This document shows positions 1 through 8,346 of a stretch of DNA of 53,920 nt, one piece after another. The position numbers and the translations under genes were made by a program. The stretch spans positions 1 through 53,920 of the forward strand of contig USNG01000005.1 in the NCBI GenBank assembly GCA_900556025.1. The letters run 5' to 3'. Each line of letters begins with the position of its first letter. The first letter of the stretch is position 1. Origin of the DNA: an uncultured Mycoplasmatota bacterium. Its GTDB lineage: Bacteria; Bacillota_I; Bacilli_A; RF39; UBA660. The notes under the pieces are model-generated. The model was given only the letters and a program-made list of their open reading frames with translations. It did not search any database and had not been told where the DNA came from.

Positions 1-297
1 CAAAAAACAAACGATTTTGCTTATGGTTGTACTGCAGGTGATACACTTTTAACTGTAATGGAAAATGGTGATCTGGTTCCTTGCAGAAGAATGCCAATAG
101 TAGTTGGTAATTTACTAAAAGATAATATGTATGAATTATATAAAAATAGTAAAGTTTTAAAAGAACTTAGATTAAATAAAATACCTGATGATTGCAGTGA
201 ATGTGAACATTCTGAAATGTGTCATGGAGGTTTAAAGTGTCTTACCTATGCATTATATAAAGAATTGAATCACAAAGATATAGGGTGTAAGTTGTAG
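1..297 (+). CDS. Radical SAM/SPASM protein, C-terminal part (5' end outside window)
   Basis: The frame is open from base 1, so this is the tail of a longer gene. About 98 residues are visible and they form a SPASM-type auxiliary Fe-S cluster region: GC near residue 10, PCRR near 29, then closely spaced cysteines in DDCSECEHSEMCHGG, then KC and a last GC near the end. The catalytic radical SAM CxxxCxxC core would lie upstream and cannot be seen. SPASM proteins commonly modify ribosomal peptides or act as anaerobic sulfatase-type maturases; the substrate here is unknown. An ATG at 58 is internal and not a likely start. The next gene begins 9 nt after the stop behind a TAGGAGG site, so they are probably cotranscribed. 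It is separate from the complete SPASM protein near 42-44 kb. Confidence 0.8.
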   Translation, partial: QKTNDFAYGCTAGDTLLTVMENGDLVPCRRMPIVVGNLLKDNMYELYKNSKVLKELRLNKIPDDCSECEHSEMCHGGLKCLTYALYKELNHKDIGCKL

Positions 298-305
298 GAG
301 GAAAT

Positions 306-599
306 ATGTTTTTATTTAAAAGAGATAAAAGAATTAAGGAAAAGGTAATTGGAAAAATTATTAGATATGATATAGAAAATAATAAACATTATCCAGTATT
401 TGAATTTGAAACATTAAATGGACAAAAAATGATATTGAGAAATAAACCAAAAGAAGCAGATATTGAAGAAGCAAGCTTAGAAGATATTTATATTGAATCT
501 GGTGTAAATGAAAAATTAAATGAACAATTACCGATTGAAAATATTGAAATTAAATATGTTGTAGAGGATCCAACTGATTTTATTCCAAGATGGATCTAA
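306..599 (+). CDS. Small DUF3592-like hypothetical protein
   Basis: A 97-residue soluble protein with a TAGGAGG ribosome binding site just before its ATG. After a short basic start it reads as a small beta-rich domain with YPVFEFETLNGQK, which resembles the core of DUF3592-type proteins (pattern YPVVEF-x-DG). Unlike many DUF3592 proteins there is no transmembrane segment. The C-terminal third is acidic and ends in IPRWI. It follows a radical SAM/SPASM gene and is closed by a strong terminator, so it may belong to that gene's function, but no role can be assigned. Confidence 0.6.
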   Translation: MFLFKRDKRIKEKVIGKIIRYDIENNKHYPVFEFETLNGQKMILRNKPKEADIEEASLEDIYIESGVNEKLNEQLPIENIEIKYVVEDPTDFIPRWI

Positions 600-605
600 A
601 AAAAT

Positions 606-634
606 AAAAGTGATCAAAATGATCACTTTTTATA
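606..634 (+). terminator. Intrinsic terminator
   Basis: Inverted repeat AAAAGTGATCA / TGATCACTTTT with a 3-nt loop and a following T run, directly after the stop at 599. Confidence 0.8.
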
Positions 635-730
635 ATGTATATAAGTGCTTTCAATTATTTATTAATTATGTCCCGTGTATAAAGGTATGTTGCACACGGA
701 GGTAGTGATCCTGGAGCTGTTGGAAACGGA

Positions 731-1696
731 ATGAAAGAGAAAGACTATACTTTATTGATAAGTAAATATATGTATGATAGATTTAAAGAATTAGGTGTAC
801 CTGTAAAATTAACAAGAGATAGTGATGTGACATTGTCTCCAAAAGAGAGAACTAGGAAGGCTAGAAATTTTTATGGAGATAGTAAGGATGTTGTTATGAT
901 TTCTAACCACTTGAATGCAGGAGGTGGAGATGGTGCTGAAGTAATATATTCTTTACGTAATAATTCAACATTATCTAAAAAAATATTAAATGAGATTGAA
1001 AAGACTGGTCAAAATGTTAGAAAGTATTATCAACAAAGATTACCTAGTAATCCTAATAAAGATTATTATTTTATGTTGAGAGATACTCCAAATAATGAAA
1101 GTATAATTGTTGAATATGGTTTTATTGATAGTACAAAAGATGATGCTAAACAAATAAGAGATAATTATAAGAAATATGCTGAAGCAGTTGTAAAAGCTGT
1201 AAGTGAATATAAAGGTATTAAATATGTTGCTCCTATTAGTGAAGGTCAAACATATCATGTTGTTAAAAAGGGTGATACTTTGTGGGATCTTGCTAATAAA
1301 TATAAAGTAAGTGTTAATGATATTAAAAATGCTAATGGGTTAAAGAGTAATATTTTAACGATCAATCAAAAGTTAATAATACCATCTAATACTCAAAATA
1401 GTTCTACAAATAATAATATAACTTATATTGTCAAAAAAGGAGATAATTTAAATAGTATTGCTAATAAATATGGAGTAACTGTAAGTGATATTAAAAAAGC
1501 TAATAATTTGTCGTCTAATACAATTAAAATTGATCAAAAATTAATTATTCCTAATTTAAAAGAATATACTGTTAAAAGTGGTGATTCTTTGTGGAAAATA
1601 TCAAATAAATATAACACAACTGTTAATAAAATTAAAAATATTAACAATCTATCAAGTGACAAATTAAGTGTAGGACAGAAATTATTAATTCCTTAA
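731..1696 (+). CDS. N-acetylmuramoyl-L-alanine amidase (Amidase_3) with three LysM repeats; 5' end damaged
   Basis: Zinc amidase that would cleave the bond between muramic acid and the stem peptide. The visible product has an Amidase_3 domain (about 1-160) followed by three LysM peptidoglycan-binding repeats (about 176-220, 234-278, 281-321; each starts like VKKGDTLW and ends like QKLIIP). Seen zinc or catalytic residues are the Glu in MKEKD, the His in SNHLNA and the Glu in IIVEYGF. The first zinc His, in HGGSDPGA, is encoded upstream of this ATG: the same frame runs back to an ATG at 668 but is broken by TAA at 680-682 (codon 5). With the 731 start the protein lacks that His and is probably inactive, so this may be a pseudogene or a base error. 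No signal peptide is visible. Confidence 0.75.
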   Translation: MKEKDYTLLISKYMYDRFKELGVPVKLTRDSDVTLSPKERTRKARNFYGDSKDVVMISNHLNAGGGDGAEVIYSLRNNSTLSKKILNEIEKTGQNVRKYYQQRLPSNPNKDYYFMLRDTPNNESIIVEYGFIDSTKDDAKQIRDNYKKYAEAVVKAVSEYKGIKYVAPISEGQTYHVVKKGDTLWDLANKYKVSVNDIKNANGLKSNILTINQKLIIPSNTQNSSTNNNITYIVKKGDNLNSIANKYGVTVSDIKKANNLSSNTIKIDQKLIIPNLKEYTVKSGDSLWKISNKYNTTVNKIKNINNLSSDKLSVGQKLLIP

Positions 1697-1723
1697 CTTA
1701 TTAAAATATGATATTATATATAT

Positions 1724-2434
1724 ATGAAAAGTAGTAAAAGTAAGTTAGTAGAAATTATATTAGTTGTAATAATTATTGGAGCTTATTACTTATATGATAG
1801 TAATAAGTCTTTTGCTTTTGATAATAACAAAATAAACAGTGTTTCTAATATAAATGAGATACCTGAATATGATGGTTCTGCTTATGTGATTATTAATAAT
1901 AATGAACCTAATTTCGAAGATATATCTAAAAGTGGTGAATCATTTGAAGTTTATAGTGAACTTGATTCTCTTGGTAGATGTGGAGAAGCTTATGCTAGTA
2001 TAGGGAAGGATTTAATGCCAACTGAACCTAGAGGAAGTATTGGAAGTGTTAAACCTACAGGATGGCACACTGTTAAATATGATAATATTGACGGAAAGTA
2101 TTTATATAATAGATGTCATTTGATTGGATATCAACTTACTGGAGAAAATGCTAATAAAAACAATTTAATTACATGTACAAGATATATGAATACAGTTGGC
2201 ATGTTAGATTTTGAAAATAAGGTTGCTAATTATATTAAATCTACAGGTAATCATGTGTTATATAGAGTTACACCAATATTTAAAGATGAAAATTTATTAG
2301 CTAGTGGTGTTCTTATGGAAGCATATTCTCTAGAAGATAATGGTGAAGGCATAAAATTTAACGTTTTTGTTTATAATGCACAGCCGGGTATAACTATTGA
2401 TTATAAAACTGGTGAAAGTAAACTTCAAAGTTAA
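1724..2434 (+). CDS. Secreted or membrane-anchored DNA/RNA non-specific endonuclease (EndA/Spd1-like)
   Basis: A 236-residue protein with one N-terminal hydrophobic segment (about 8-24) acting as signal or anchor, then an extracellular nuclease domain. The motif YNRCHLIGYQLTGENANKNN matches the beta-beta-alpha metal nuclease family of Gram-positive DNases; its His is the expected general base (family DRGH, here NRCH) and the Asn of NKNNL the metal ligand. Likely roles are degrading extracellular nucleic acid for nutrients or DNA uptake. It starts 27 nt after the amidase gene and may be read from the same transcript. Confidence 0.85.
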   Translation: MKSSKSKLVEIILVVIIIGAYYLYDSNKSFAFDNNKINSVSNINEIPEYDGSAYVIINNNEPNFEDISKSGESFEVYSELDSLGRCGEAYASIGKDLMPTEPRGSIGSVKPTGWHTVKYDNIDGKYLYNRCHLIGYQLTGENANKNNLITCTRYMNTVGMLDFENKVANYIKSTGNHVLYRVTPIFKDENLLASGVLMEAYSLEDNGEGIKFNVFVYNAQPGITIDYKTGESKLQS

Positions 2435-2460
2435 CTCTATGTGTATAGAAGACACGATAG

Positions 2461-2489
2461 TTGAAAATAATAATATAAACGAGTATAAT
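2461..2489 (+). promoter_or_regulatory. Promoter of the LtaS-like gene
   Basis: TTGAAA at 2461-2466, 17-bp spacer, perfect TATAAT at 2484-2489. The chosen start codon lies only 21 nt beyond the -10 box. Confidence 0.75.
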
Positions 2490-2509
2490 ATATTCGAATG
2501 GTGATTTAT

Positions 2510-4519
2510 ATGGAAGTAAAAAAGAAAATTAAAAAAGCCATGTTTTTTCAAAGAATGAAAAGGAATTTAGAAAAAGTTAAGAAATTTTATATTAAATATA
2601 AATATATAATAATGATGTGTTTACCATTTGTATTAATGGATGTATTCACTTTTTTATTCGGAAAAGATATTGACTTTGTAACTATAGCATTTTATGCGCC
2701 GGTGTTATTTAGTACAATATGGATAGCATTATTTGTAGGATTATCAACAAGTTTTAAAGGTGTATTTAATAAAATATTGTATTTGCTTTTTAATGCTTTG
2801 TTTTTAACTATGTTTCTAGTGAATAATGTTTATTATTCTATGACAAAGACTTTTTTTGATTTTAGTTTAGTTGAGTCTGCTAGTGAAGGTAAGTCTTATA
2901 TGTTAGACACATTGAAGAATTGCAATCCCTGGGTATATGTTTCTATTATTATAGTTATTATTGCAATTGTATATGGGTATAAATATATTCCTAAAAATAA
3001 AAAGAATAATTATAAAAATGCAGGTATTATATTAGCTGGATTTATCGTTTTACATTTGATTGTTCCTTTTTCATTGGGAAAAGCTAATAGTACATTAACA
3101 TGGTCTAGTTGGAAAAATCCTAGAAATATATATATTTCATTTAATGATAATAATAAAAGTATGAAAATAAGTGGTTTATATGAATATACTATTAGAAATT
3201 TTTATATAACATTTTTAAAAACAAAAGAAAAAGAAAATGCTGAGGATGTTGCTTTTTTAGATGAAGCATTTAAAGAGAGTGAAGAACATAAAAACAAATA
3301 TACTGGTAAATTTGAAGGAAAAAATGTAATTTTCTTACAAATGGAAGGAATGGATACTTGGCTTGTATCTAAAGAAAATACTCCGACAATATATAAATTA
3401 ATGAATAGTTCATACAATTTTACTAATCATTATTCTTATTATAATGGGGGAGGTTCAACATTTAATTCAGAGTTTGCTGTTAACACTGGATTTATTACAC
3501 CTCTTTCATATACTAAGAATGCTTATACATTTAATAAAAATAATTTTCCTTATTCTATGGCTCATTTATTTAAAAAATTAGATTATTCTGTTAATGCATT
3601 TCATATGAATAGTGGAGAATTCTATTCGAGAACTGTTAACTATAAGAATTGGGGTTATGATAATTATTATGGTTTAGCAGATATGTTTGATTATAAGAAT
3701 AATGAATATCAATTAGATAGAGAATTAATTTTAAATGAAGAATTTAGTGATCTGATGTTTCCTGAAGAAGGAAAATTTGTAGATTATATTATTACTTATA
3801 GTCCTCATTTACCATTTACTAATACTAAAGGTGTATGTAAGAAATTATATGAAGAAGATATCCAAAAAGAAAAAGAAGAGATAGCTAATAGTACTGGTCA
3901 ATCTATAGATGAAATAAAGATTGAATTTAGTCAAATGAGTGATGAAGAGTGTGCTAAAAGACAAGCTAAAGAAACTGATTATATGATTGAATTATTACTT
4001 CAAAAGATGGAAGAAAAAGGTGTTTTAGATAATACTGTTATAATTGCATTTACTGATCATTATTTATATACAATTGAAGATCAAAGTGTTTTAGATAAGT
4101 ATAAAAATACATCTAATAATTTAATAAATAATACTCCATTCTTTATATGGTCAAGTGATACTAAAAAAACTAATATTAAAAAAGTTACCTCTCAATTAAA
4201 TATATTACCAACTGTATTAAATTTATTTGGTATTAAACATAATGTTAACAATTATATTGGAGAAGATGCATTAAATCCTAATTATGAAGGAATAGTATTC
4301 TTTAGTGATTATTCTTGGTATGATGGAAATGTTTATGTTAGTGGAGCAGAGGTTACTAACAATAAAAAGATTGATCCTGAAGAATTAGAAGATAAAAACT
4401 ATTTAATAAGTTATTTAACTAAAAAGAATGATTTAGCTCTTAAATTTAATTATTTTAAAAAAGTTAAATTAGAAAAAAATAATTCAAAGAATGATAATGA
4501 AAAAGAAACTCAAAATTAA
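2510..4519 (+). CDS. LTA synthase family sulfatase-like phosphoglycerol transferase
   Basis: A 669-residue membrane enzyme with about five transmembrane helices in residues 33-190, then an extracellular sulfatase-fold domain (about 270-620). Family residues are visible: metal Glu in LQMEGMD (279), nucleophile Thr in GGGSTFNSEF (317), SPHLPF (His 433) and TDH (516-517). Family members move glycerol phosphate from phosphatidylglycerol onto teichoic acid or glycan outside the membrane. I chose ATG 2510 because GGTGA precedes it by 5 nt; an ATG at 2498 lies upstream. The last 50 residues are charged. The gene faces two GT2 glycosyltransferases and shares a terminator with them, so a joint role in a surface polymer is plausible but inferred. 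Confidence 0.9.
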   Translation: MEVKKKIKKAMFFQRMKRNLEKVKKFYIKYKYIIMMCLPFVLMDVFTFLFGKDIDFVTIAFYAPVLFSTIWIALFVGLSTSFKGVFNKILYLLFNALFLTMFLVNNVYYSMTKTFFDFSLVESASEGKSYMLDTLKNCNPWVYVSIIIVIIAIVYGYKYIPKNKKNNYKNAGIILAGFIVLHLIVPFSLGKANSTLTWSSWKNPRNIYISFNDNNKSMKISGLYEYTIRNFYITFLKTKEKENAEDVAFLDEAFKESEEHKNKYTGKFEGKNVIFLQMEGMDTWLVSKENTPTIYKLMNSSYNFTNHYSYYNGGGSTFNSEFAVNTGFITPLSYTKNAYTFNKNNFPYSMAHLFKKLDYSVNAFHMNSGEFYSRTVNYKNWGYDNYYGLADMFDYKNNEYQLDRELILNEEFSDLMFPEEGKFVDYIITYSPHLPFTNTKGVCKKLYEEDIQKEKEEIANSTGQSIDEIKIEFSQMSDEECAKRQAKETDYMIELLLQKMEEKGVLDNTVIIAFTDHYLYTIEDQSVLDKYKNTSNNLINNTPFFIWSSDTKKTNIKKVTSQLNILPTVLNLFGIKHNVNNYIGEDALNPNYEGIVFFSDYSWYDGNVYVSGAEVTNNKKIDPEELEDKNYLISYLTKKNDLALKFNYFKKVKLEKNNSKNDNEKETQN

Positions 4520-4531
4520 TGAGTTTCTTTT
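4501..4531. terminator. Bidirectional terminator between convergent genes
   Basis: AAAAGAAACTC / GAGTTTCTTTT stem with a 9-nt loop that contains the stop of the LtaS-like gene. The A run on one side and T run on the other serve both strands. Confidence 0.8.
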
Positions 4532-6026
4532 ATTTTTGTTTTTGTTCATTTGCAATATCATCTATGGTAATTTTACTTGTATGTGGAATAGGTTTCCAGC
4601 CAACGTCTTTAAATAATGCTATGTATGTTGTATATCTTCCTACTATATCAAATATTGGCCATGTTAAGCTCCATTTAATAATGTTCTTAATTGGCATTTT
4701 CTTGATTCTTTTTCTTTCCATAAATAGAACGTAATAGTAAATACCAATTTTTTCAATGTATGCTCCAATTCTATAAAATAGTCGAGCCCAAATAAATATT
4801 AATAATCCTACAAAAAATGCTTTAGGTCCAGCAGGTATTTCTACCATTGGATTAAACCAATGTCTTAATATTTTTGCAAGATATGTACCACCAGCTAGAA
4901 GGTTAGTTGATGATAATCCATGTGAATAACAATAACATGCATGGAAGAATAAAGAAACAGTTAACCATCTAAAAATATTTATAACATTAGTTGGAAGTAG
5001 ATGCATAAATGTATCATACATCATAAATCTTTGCTTAATTGATAGTAATATTTTTTTCCACCATGGATATTTCTTTTTTTGTTGTTTTGTCCATTTTACT
5101 TTTACGAATTTTTCTCCAAAGAATATGTTTGCAAATAACTTAAGTCCTGATTCTTTAAAATTTATTAATAAACCTTTTGACCATCGTAATTTTTGATTGT
5201 ATGCAACTTTATAATTTGGAGTTTGTTCATCATAAAATTCTGCATCATTTTGATAAGATATTCTGTATCCTTGTGACACTGCATCGGCTGTAAAGCCTCT
5301 ATCTTCAGTTAATGAAGTGTAATGCCATCCGTTTTCAACAACTTCACTAGCAAATAAATATCCTGTTCCTTGAAGATTGGTTGCAAGTCTTAAAACGCTT
5401 CTTGCTCTATGGTTTTCACGAATTGATCTTAACCAGTGTACTCCAAAACATATTGTAATCCAGTTTTCATCAATGTTTTTTATATTTCTATATGATGTAA
5501 TAATTTTTTCTCCAGAATCGAAAGCATCATTCATTTTAGATATAAAGTCTTTTTTTAATAAGTTGTCTGCATCAAATACAAAAAATCCTTCGAATGAATT
5601 TCTTTTGTAATCTTCCTCAATTCTGTCAAATAGGAATTCTAGTGCATATCCTTTAGTTTTATGTTCACTATCAAATCTTTCATAACATATGCATCCTTTA
5701 TCTCTAACTATTTTCGCAGTCGAATCAGTACAGTTATCAGCTACTACAAAGATTGTTAATAAATCTTTAGGATAATCTTGTTTGTGAATACTATCTATTA
5801 AATTACCAATTACTTTTTCTTCGTTTCTTGCTGCAATAACTATTGCATATTTATGTTTCTTTTTCGCAGACTTGAACTTTCTTGTAAAGAACATTCCTAT
5901 TAAAAAATATATTTTCCTATAAAATACTGCATAAACTAATACAGCACCTAATATTGCATTAAATTTTCTTAACCATGGATATAAACTACCTAAAAAAGTA
6001 ATAATATCTCCTAAAATTTTTGCCAT
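4530..6026 (-). CDS. Membrane glycosyltransferase family 2 (processive-type), copy A
   Basis: A 498-residue inverting GT2 enzyme. One transmembrane helix lies near 25-46, then the catalytic domain: AARNEEKVIG (nucleotide site, about 65-74), DAD (152-154, metal/nucleotide), LTEDR (239-243, catalytic base) and QKLRW (278-282), the QxxRW motif typical of processive synthases. Further transmembrane helices follow (about 345-365, 390-415 and 455-475). It probably builds or extends an envelope polysaccharide from a nucleotide sugar. RBS GAGGTTGAG precedes the ATG. It lies 63 nt downstream of a close paralogue on the same strand; catalytic motifs are nearly identical while the C-terminal membrane region differs. 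Confidence 0.88.
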   Translation of the reverse strand: MAKILGDIITFLGSLYPWLRKFNAILGAVLVYAVFYRKIYFLIGMFFTRKFKSAKKKHKYAIVIAARNEEKVIGNLIDSIHKQDYPKDLLTIFVVADNCTDSTAKIVRDKGCICYERFDSEHKTKGYALEFLFDRIEEDYKRNSFEGFFVFDADNLLKKDFISKMNDAFDSGEKIITSYRNIKNIDENWITICFGVHWLRSIRENHRARSVLRLATNLQGTGYLFASEVVENGWHYTSLTEDRGFTADAVSQGYRISYQNDAEFYDEQTPNYKVAYNQKLRWSKGLLINFKESGLKLFANIFFGEKFVKVKWTKQQKKKYPWWKKILLSIKQRFMMYDTFMHLLPTNVINIFRWLTVSLFFHACYCYSHGLSSTNLLAGGTYLAKILRHWFNPMVEIPAGPKAFFVGLLIFIWARLFYRIGAYIEKIGIYYYVLFMERKRIKKMPIKNIIKWSLTWPIFDIVGRYTTYIALFKDVGWKPIPHTSKITIDDIANEQKQK

Positions 6027-6089
6027 AAAATCTCAACCTCTAAAAATCTCTTAAATTATATCATATTAAACTTTTATTGTAAAATTTGA

Positions 6090-7577
6090 TTATTTTACGT
6101 TATCTATTGTTACTTTACTATTATGTGGGATAGGTTTCCATGTAACTTTTTTAAACAAAGCTATATAAGTAGTATATCTTCCAATAATATCAAATGTTGG
6201 CCATGTTAATATGAAAAGTATTTTATTTTTTAAACTTATTTTTTTGATTCTTTTTCTTTCTATAAATAGAACGTATATACCTATTAGCATATTACTTATA
6301 TTTATTGATAATCTATAAATAATTCTATAAAAAACACATAATATGAATGCTAAATACATTGCGTGAAATCCTGGTCCAGCTGACAAATTAAAATTAAAAA
6401 TATTACCAAGTAATTTTGATAAATAATTACTTCCATCAAATATATAAGTTGTTTCTAAGCCATTAACGTAAATGTATGAACAATAAATTATTACTGTGAA
6501 TACTAACCATCTTACTAAATTTATAAATGAAATAGGTGTTAGTTGTGATAAAGTATCAAATGATGCCAATCTATGTCTTATTGATTCAATAAATGATAAT
6601 AAGTAGTCTTTTATGGTTTTATTTTTCTTTTTTTCTATTTTTCTCCATTTTGTTTTGATAAAATGTTTTCCTAAAAAAATGTTTGCAAATAAATATGGAC
6701 CTGTTTGTGCGAATGCTTGTAAGTGTCCTTTTGACCATCTAAGTCTTTGTCTCCAAGCTATTTTTAAACTAGTTGGTTGTTCATCATAAAATTCTGCTTC
6801 ATCTTGATATGTTATTTGATATCCTTGAGCTACTGCATCAGCTGTTAAAGCTCTATCTTCAGTTAGAGAAGTGTAGTGCCATCCATTTTTAATAACTTCA
6901 TTTGAAAATAAAAAACCTGTTCCTTGAATATTTGTTGCTAATCTTAAAACACTTCTAGCTCTATGATTTAATCTTATTGATCTTATCCAATGTATTGCAT
7001 ATGTAGATGCAACCCAGTTTTCATCAAAGTTCTTTGTGTTTCTATACGATGTGATTATTTTTTCTCCTGAATCAAAAGCATTATTCATTTTAGAAATAAA
7101 ATCTTTTTTTAATAAGTTGTCTGCATCAAATATGAAGTATCCTTCAAAAGATTCAATTCCATAATCTTTTTTAATATTGTTAACTAAGAATTCTAGTGCA
7201 TATCCTTTTGTTTTATGTTCACTATCAAATCTTTCATAACAAATACATCCTTTATCTCTAACTATTTTTGCAGTTGAATCAGTACAGTTGTCTGCAACTA
7301 CAAATATAGTTAATAAATCTTTAGGATAATCTTGTTTGTGAATACTATCTATTAAATTACCAATTACTTTTTCTTCATTTCTTGCTGCTATCATAATAGC
7401 GTATTTATGTTTTTTCTTTGCTGGCTTAAATTTACGCGTAAAAAATAAACCAATTAAAAAATATATTGGTTTATGAAAAACTAATATTGCTAAAATAGTT
7501 GCTATTATTCCATTTATAGTGTTTCCAGTATTATAAAAACTAGCTATTTTATTTATTATAAAATTAAGTACTTCCAT
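6090..7577 (-). CDS. Membrane glycosyltransferase family 2 (processive-type), copy B
   Basis: Paralogue of the neighbouring GT2 gene, 495 residues. It has the same order: N-terminal helix, AARNEEKVIG, DAD (about 151-153), LTEDR, QRLRW (about 277-281), then several C-terminal helices. The block from the nucleotide site to the DAD motif is almost identical to copy A, while the acceptor-side and C-terminal membrane parts have diverged, suggesting the same donor sugar but different acceptor or position. Start ATG 7577 has GAGGT 4 nt upstream and TATAAT about 18 nt before it, so it is probably the first gene of this minus-strand unit. Confidence 0.88.
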   Translation of the reverse strand: MEVLNFIINKIASFYNTGNTINGIIATILAILVFHKPIYFLIGLFFTRKFKPAKKKHKYAIMIAARNEEKVIGNLIDSIHKQDYPKDLLTIFVVADNCTDSTAKIVRDKGCICYERFDSEHKTKGYALEFLVNNIKKDYGIESFEGYFIFDADNLLKKDFISKMNNAFDSGEKIITSYRNTKNFDENWVASTYAIHWIRSIRLNHRARSVLRLATNIQGTGFLFSNEVIKNGWHYTSLTEDRALTADAVAQGYQITYQDEAEFYDEQPTSLKIAWRQRLRWSKGHLQAFAQTGPYLFANIFLGKHFIKTKWRKIEKKKNKTIKDYLLSFIESIRHRLASFDTLSQLTPISFINLVRWLVFTVIIYCSYIYVNGLETTYIFDGSNYLSKLLGNIFNFNLSAGPGFHAMYLAFILCVFYRIIYRLSINISNMLIGIYVLFIERKRIKKISLKNKILFILTWPTFDIIGRYTTYIALFKKVTWKPIPHNSKVTIDNVK

Positions 7578-7622
7578 GGTTACCTCGTGAGTACATTATA
7601 TCATAATATTATAGTAAAATCA

Positions 7623-8051
7623 TTAATATAATTCTTTACATACACCTGGGTCTGGAGCATAAAAACAATGTCCTTTATATCTTCCGACATTTCTTTGATT
7701 GAACCATGTACCCTTACATTCAGTATTTTTTGATGGAGAATAAAACCACAATGCATTTGTAGCTGGGTAATAGTATTCTCCTTTTAAAACTCTTTTTGCT
7801 AATTCTTTTTCTTTTGATGTTGCACTTCCACTATTATAAAGAGGACTATTATATCCTACAAAACCACCTTTACTTGATGATACAACATCTCTAATACTTC
7901 TTATATTTTTAAAATCTAGACAATTTGCTATTGCTCTATTTACAATAACATTTCCCACCATTAGCATTCCAAGATCTCCTTCAGCTAAAGCTTCTGCCCT
8001 CATTAATCTAGCACACATATCTAATTCTTTAGTTGTATAATTAATTAACAT
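7623..8051 (-). CDS. SleB-like cell wall hydrolase (Hydrolase_2)
   Basis: A 142-residue single-domain protein. RAEALAEGDLG carries the conserved Glu (about residue 20) of the SleB/CwlJ catalytic domain, followed by GNVIVNRA and a C-terminal GHCFYAP that matches the family's GHxFY ending. SleB/CwlJ enzymes are lytic transglycosylase-like and act on spore cortex. There is no signal peptide and no binding domain, so it resembles CwlJ in size more than full SleB. AGGTGAT lies just before the ATG, and CATATAATA occurs about 10 nt further up, which fits either a vegetative -10 box or a sporulation-type -10. Other spore-type genes occur at 44.4 and 50 kb. Confidence 0.8.
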   Translation of the reverse strand: MLINYTTKELDMCARLMRAEALAEGDLGMLMVGNVIVNRAIANCLDFKNIRSIRDVVSSSKGGFVGYNSPLYNSGSATSKEKELAKRVLKGEYYYPATNALWFYSPSKNTECKGTWFNQRNVGRYKGHCFYAPDPGVCKELY

Positions 8052-8151
8052 ATAATCACCTAGAGTATTATATGTAATTGTGTAAATCTTTACATTATAA
8101 TTTTACTTTAGTGTTTCTCTATAATATAATAATTACAAGGAGTATATGCTT

Positions 8152-8346
8152 ATGAAGACATTAAAATATGGAAATGAAACTATAGTAATTGAAGATGAAA
8201 GTTCAGAAGGAAAAACTGGTATAGCAATTCATAATATTGAAGATTTAGATGATACTGTAGTTATTAATACTGATGAGATTAAAAATGCTTTAGAAGATAC
8301 AGTTACTGATTTAAAACTTGATTTGGAGGAAGATAAAGATGAATAG
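8152..8346 (+). CDS. Small acidic hypothetical protein
   Basis: A 64-residue strongly acidic soluble protein. I chose ATG 8152 because AAGGAG sits 9 nt upstream; an ATG at 8146 is too close to it. The second half is predicted helical and rich in Asp/Glu (DLEEDKDE at the end). Its stop overlaps the start of the next gene by 8 nt, so the two are translationally coupled and likely act together. No family recognised. Confidence 0.6.
   Translation: MKTLKYGNETIVIEDESSEGKTGIAIHNIEDLDDTVVINTDEIKNALEDTVTDLKLDLEEDKDE

Noticed and set aside
4519..4734. Plus-strand ORF after the LtaS-like gene
   Set aside because: It lies wholly antisense to the GT2 gene's conserved C-terminal region and begins in the shared terminator.
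6090..7577. Tandem GT2 genes as an assembly duplication
   Set aside because: The copies differ throughout their membrane regions and at many bases, so both are real.
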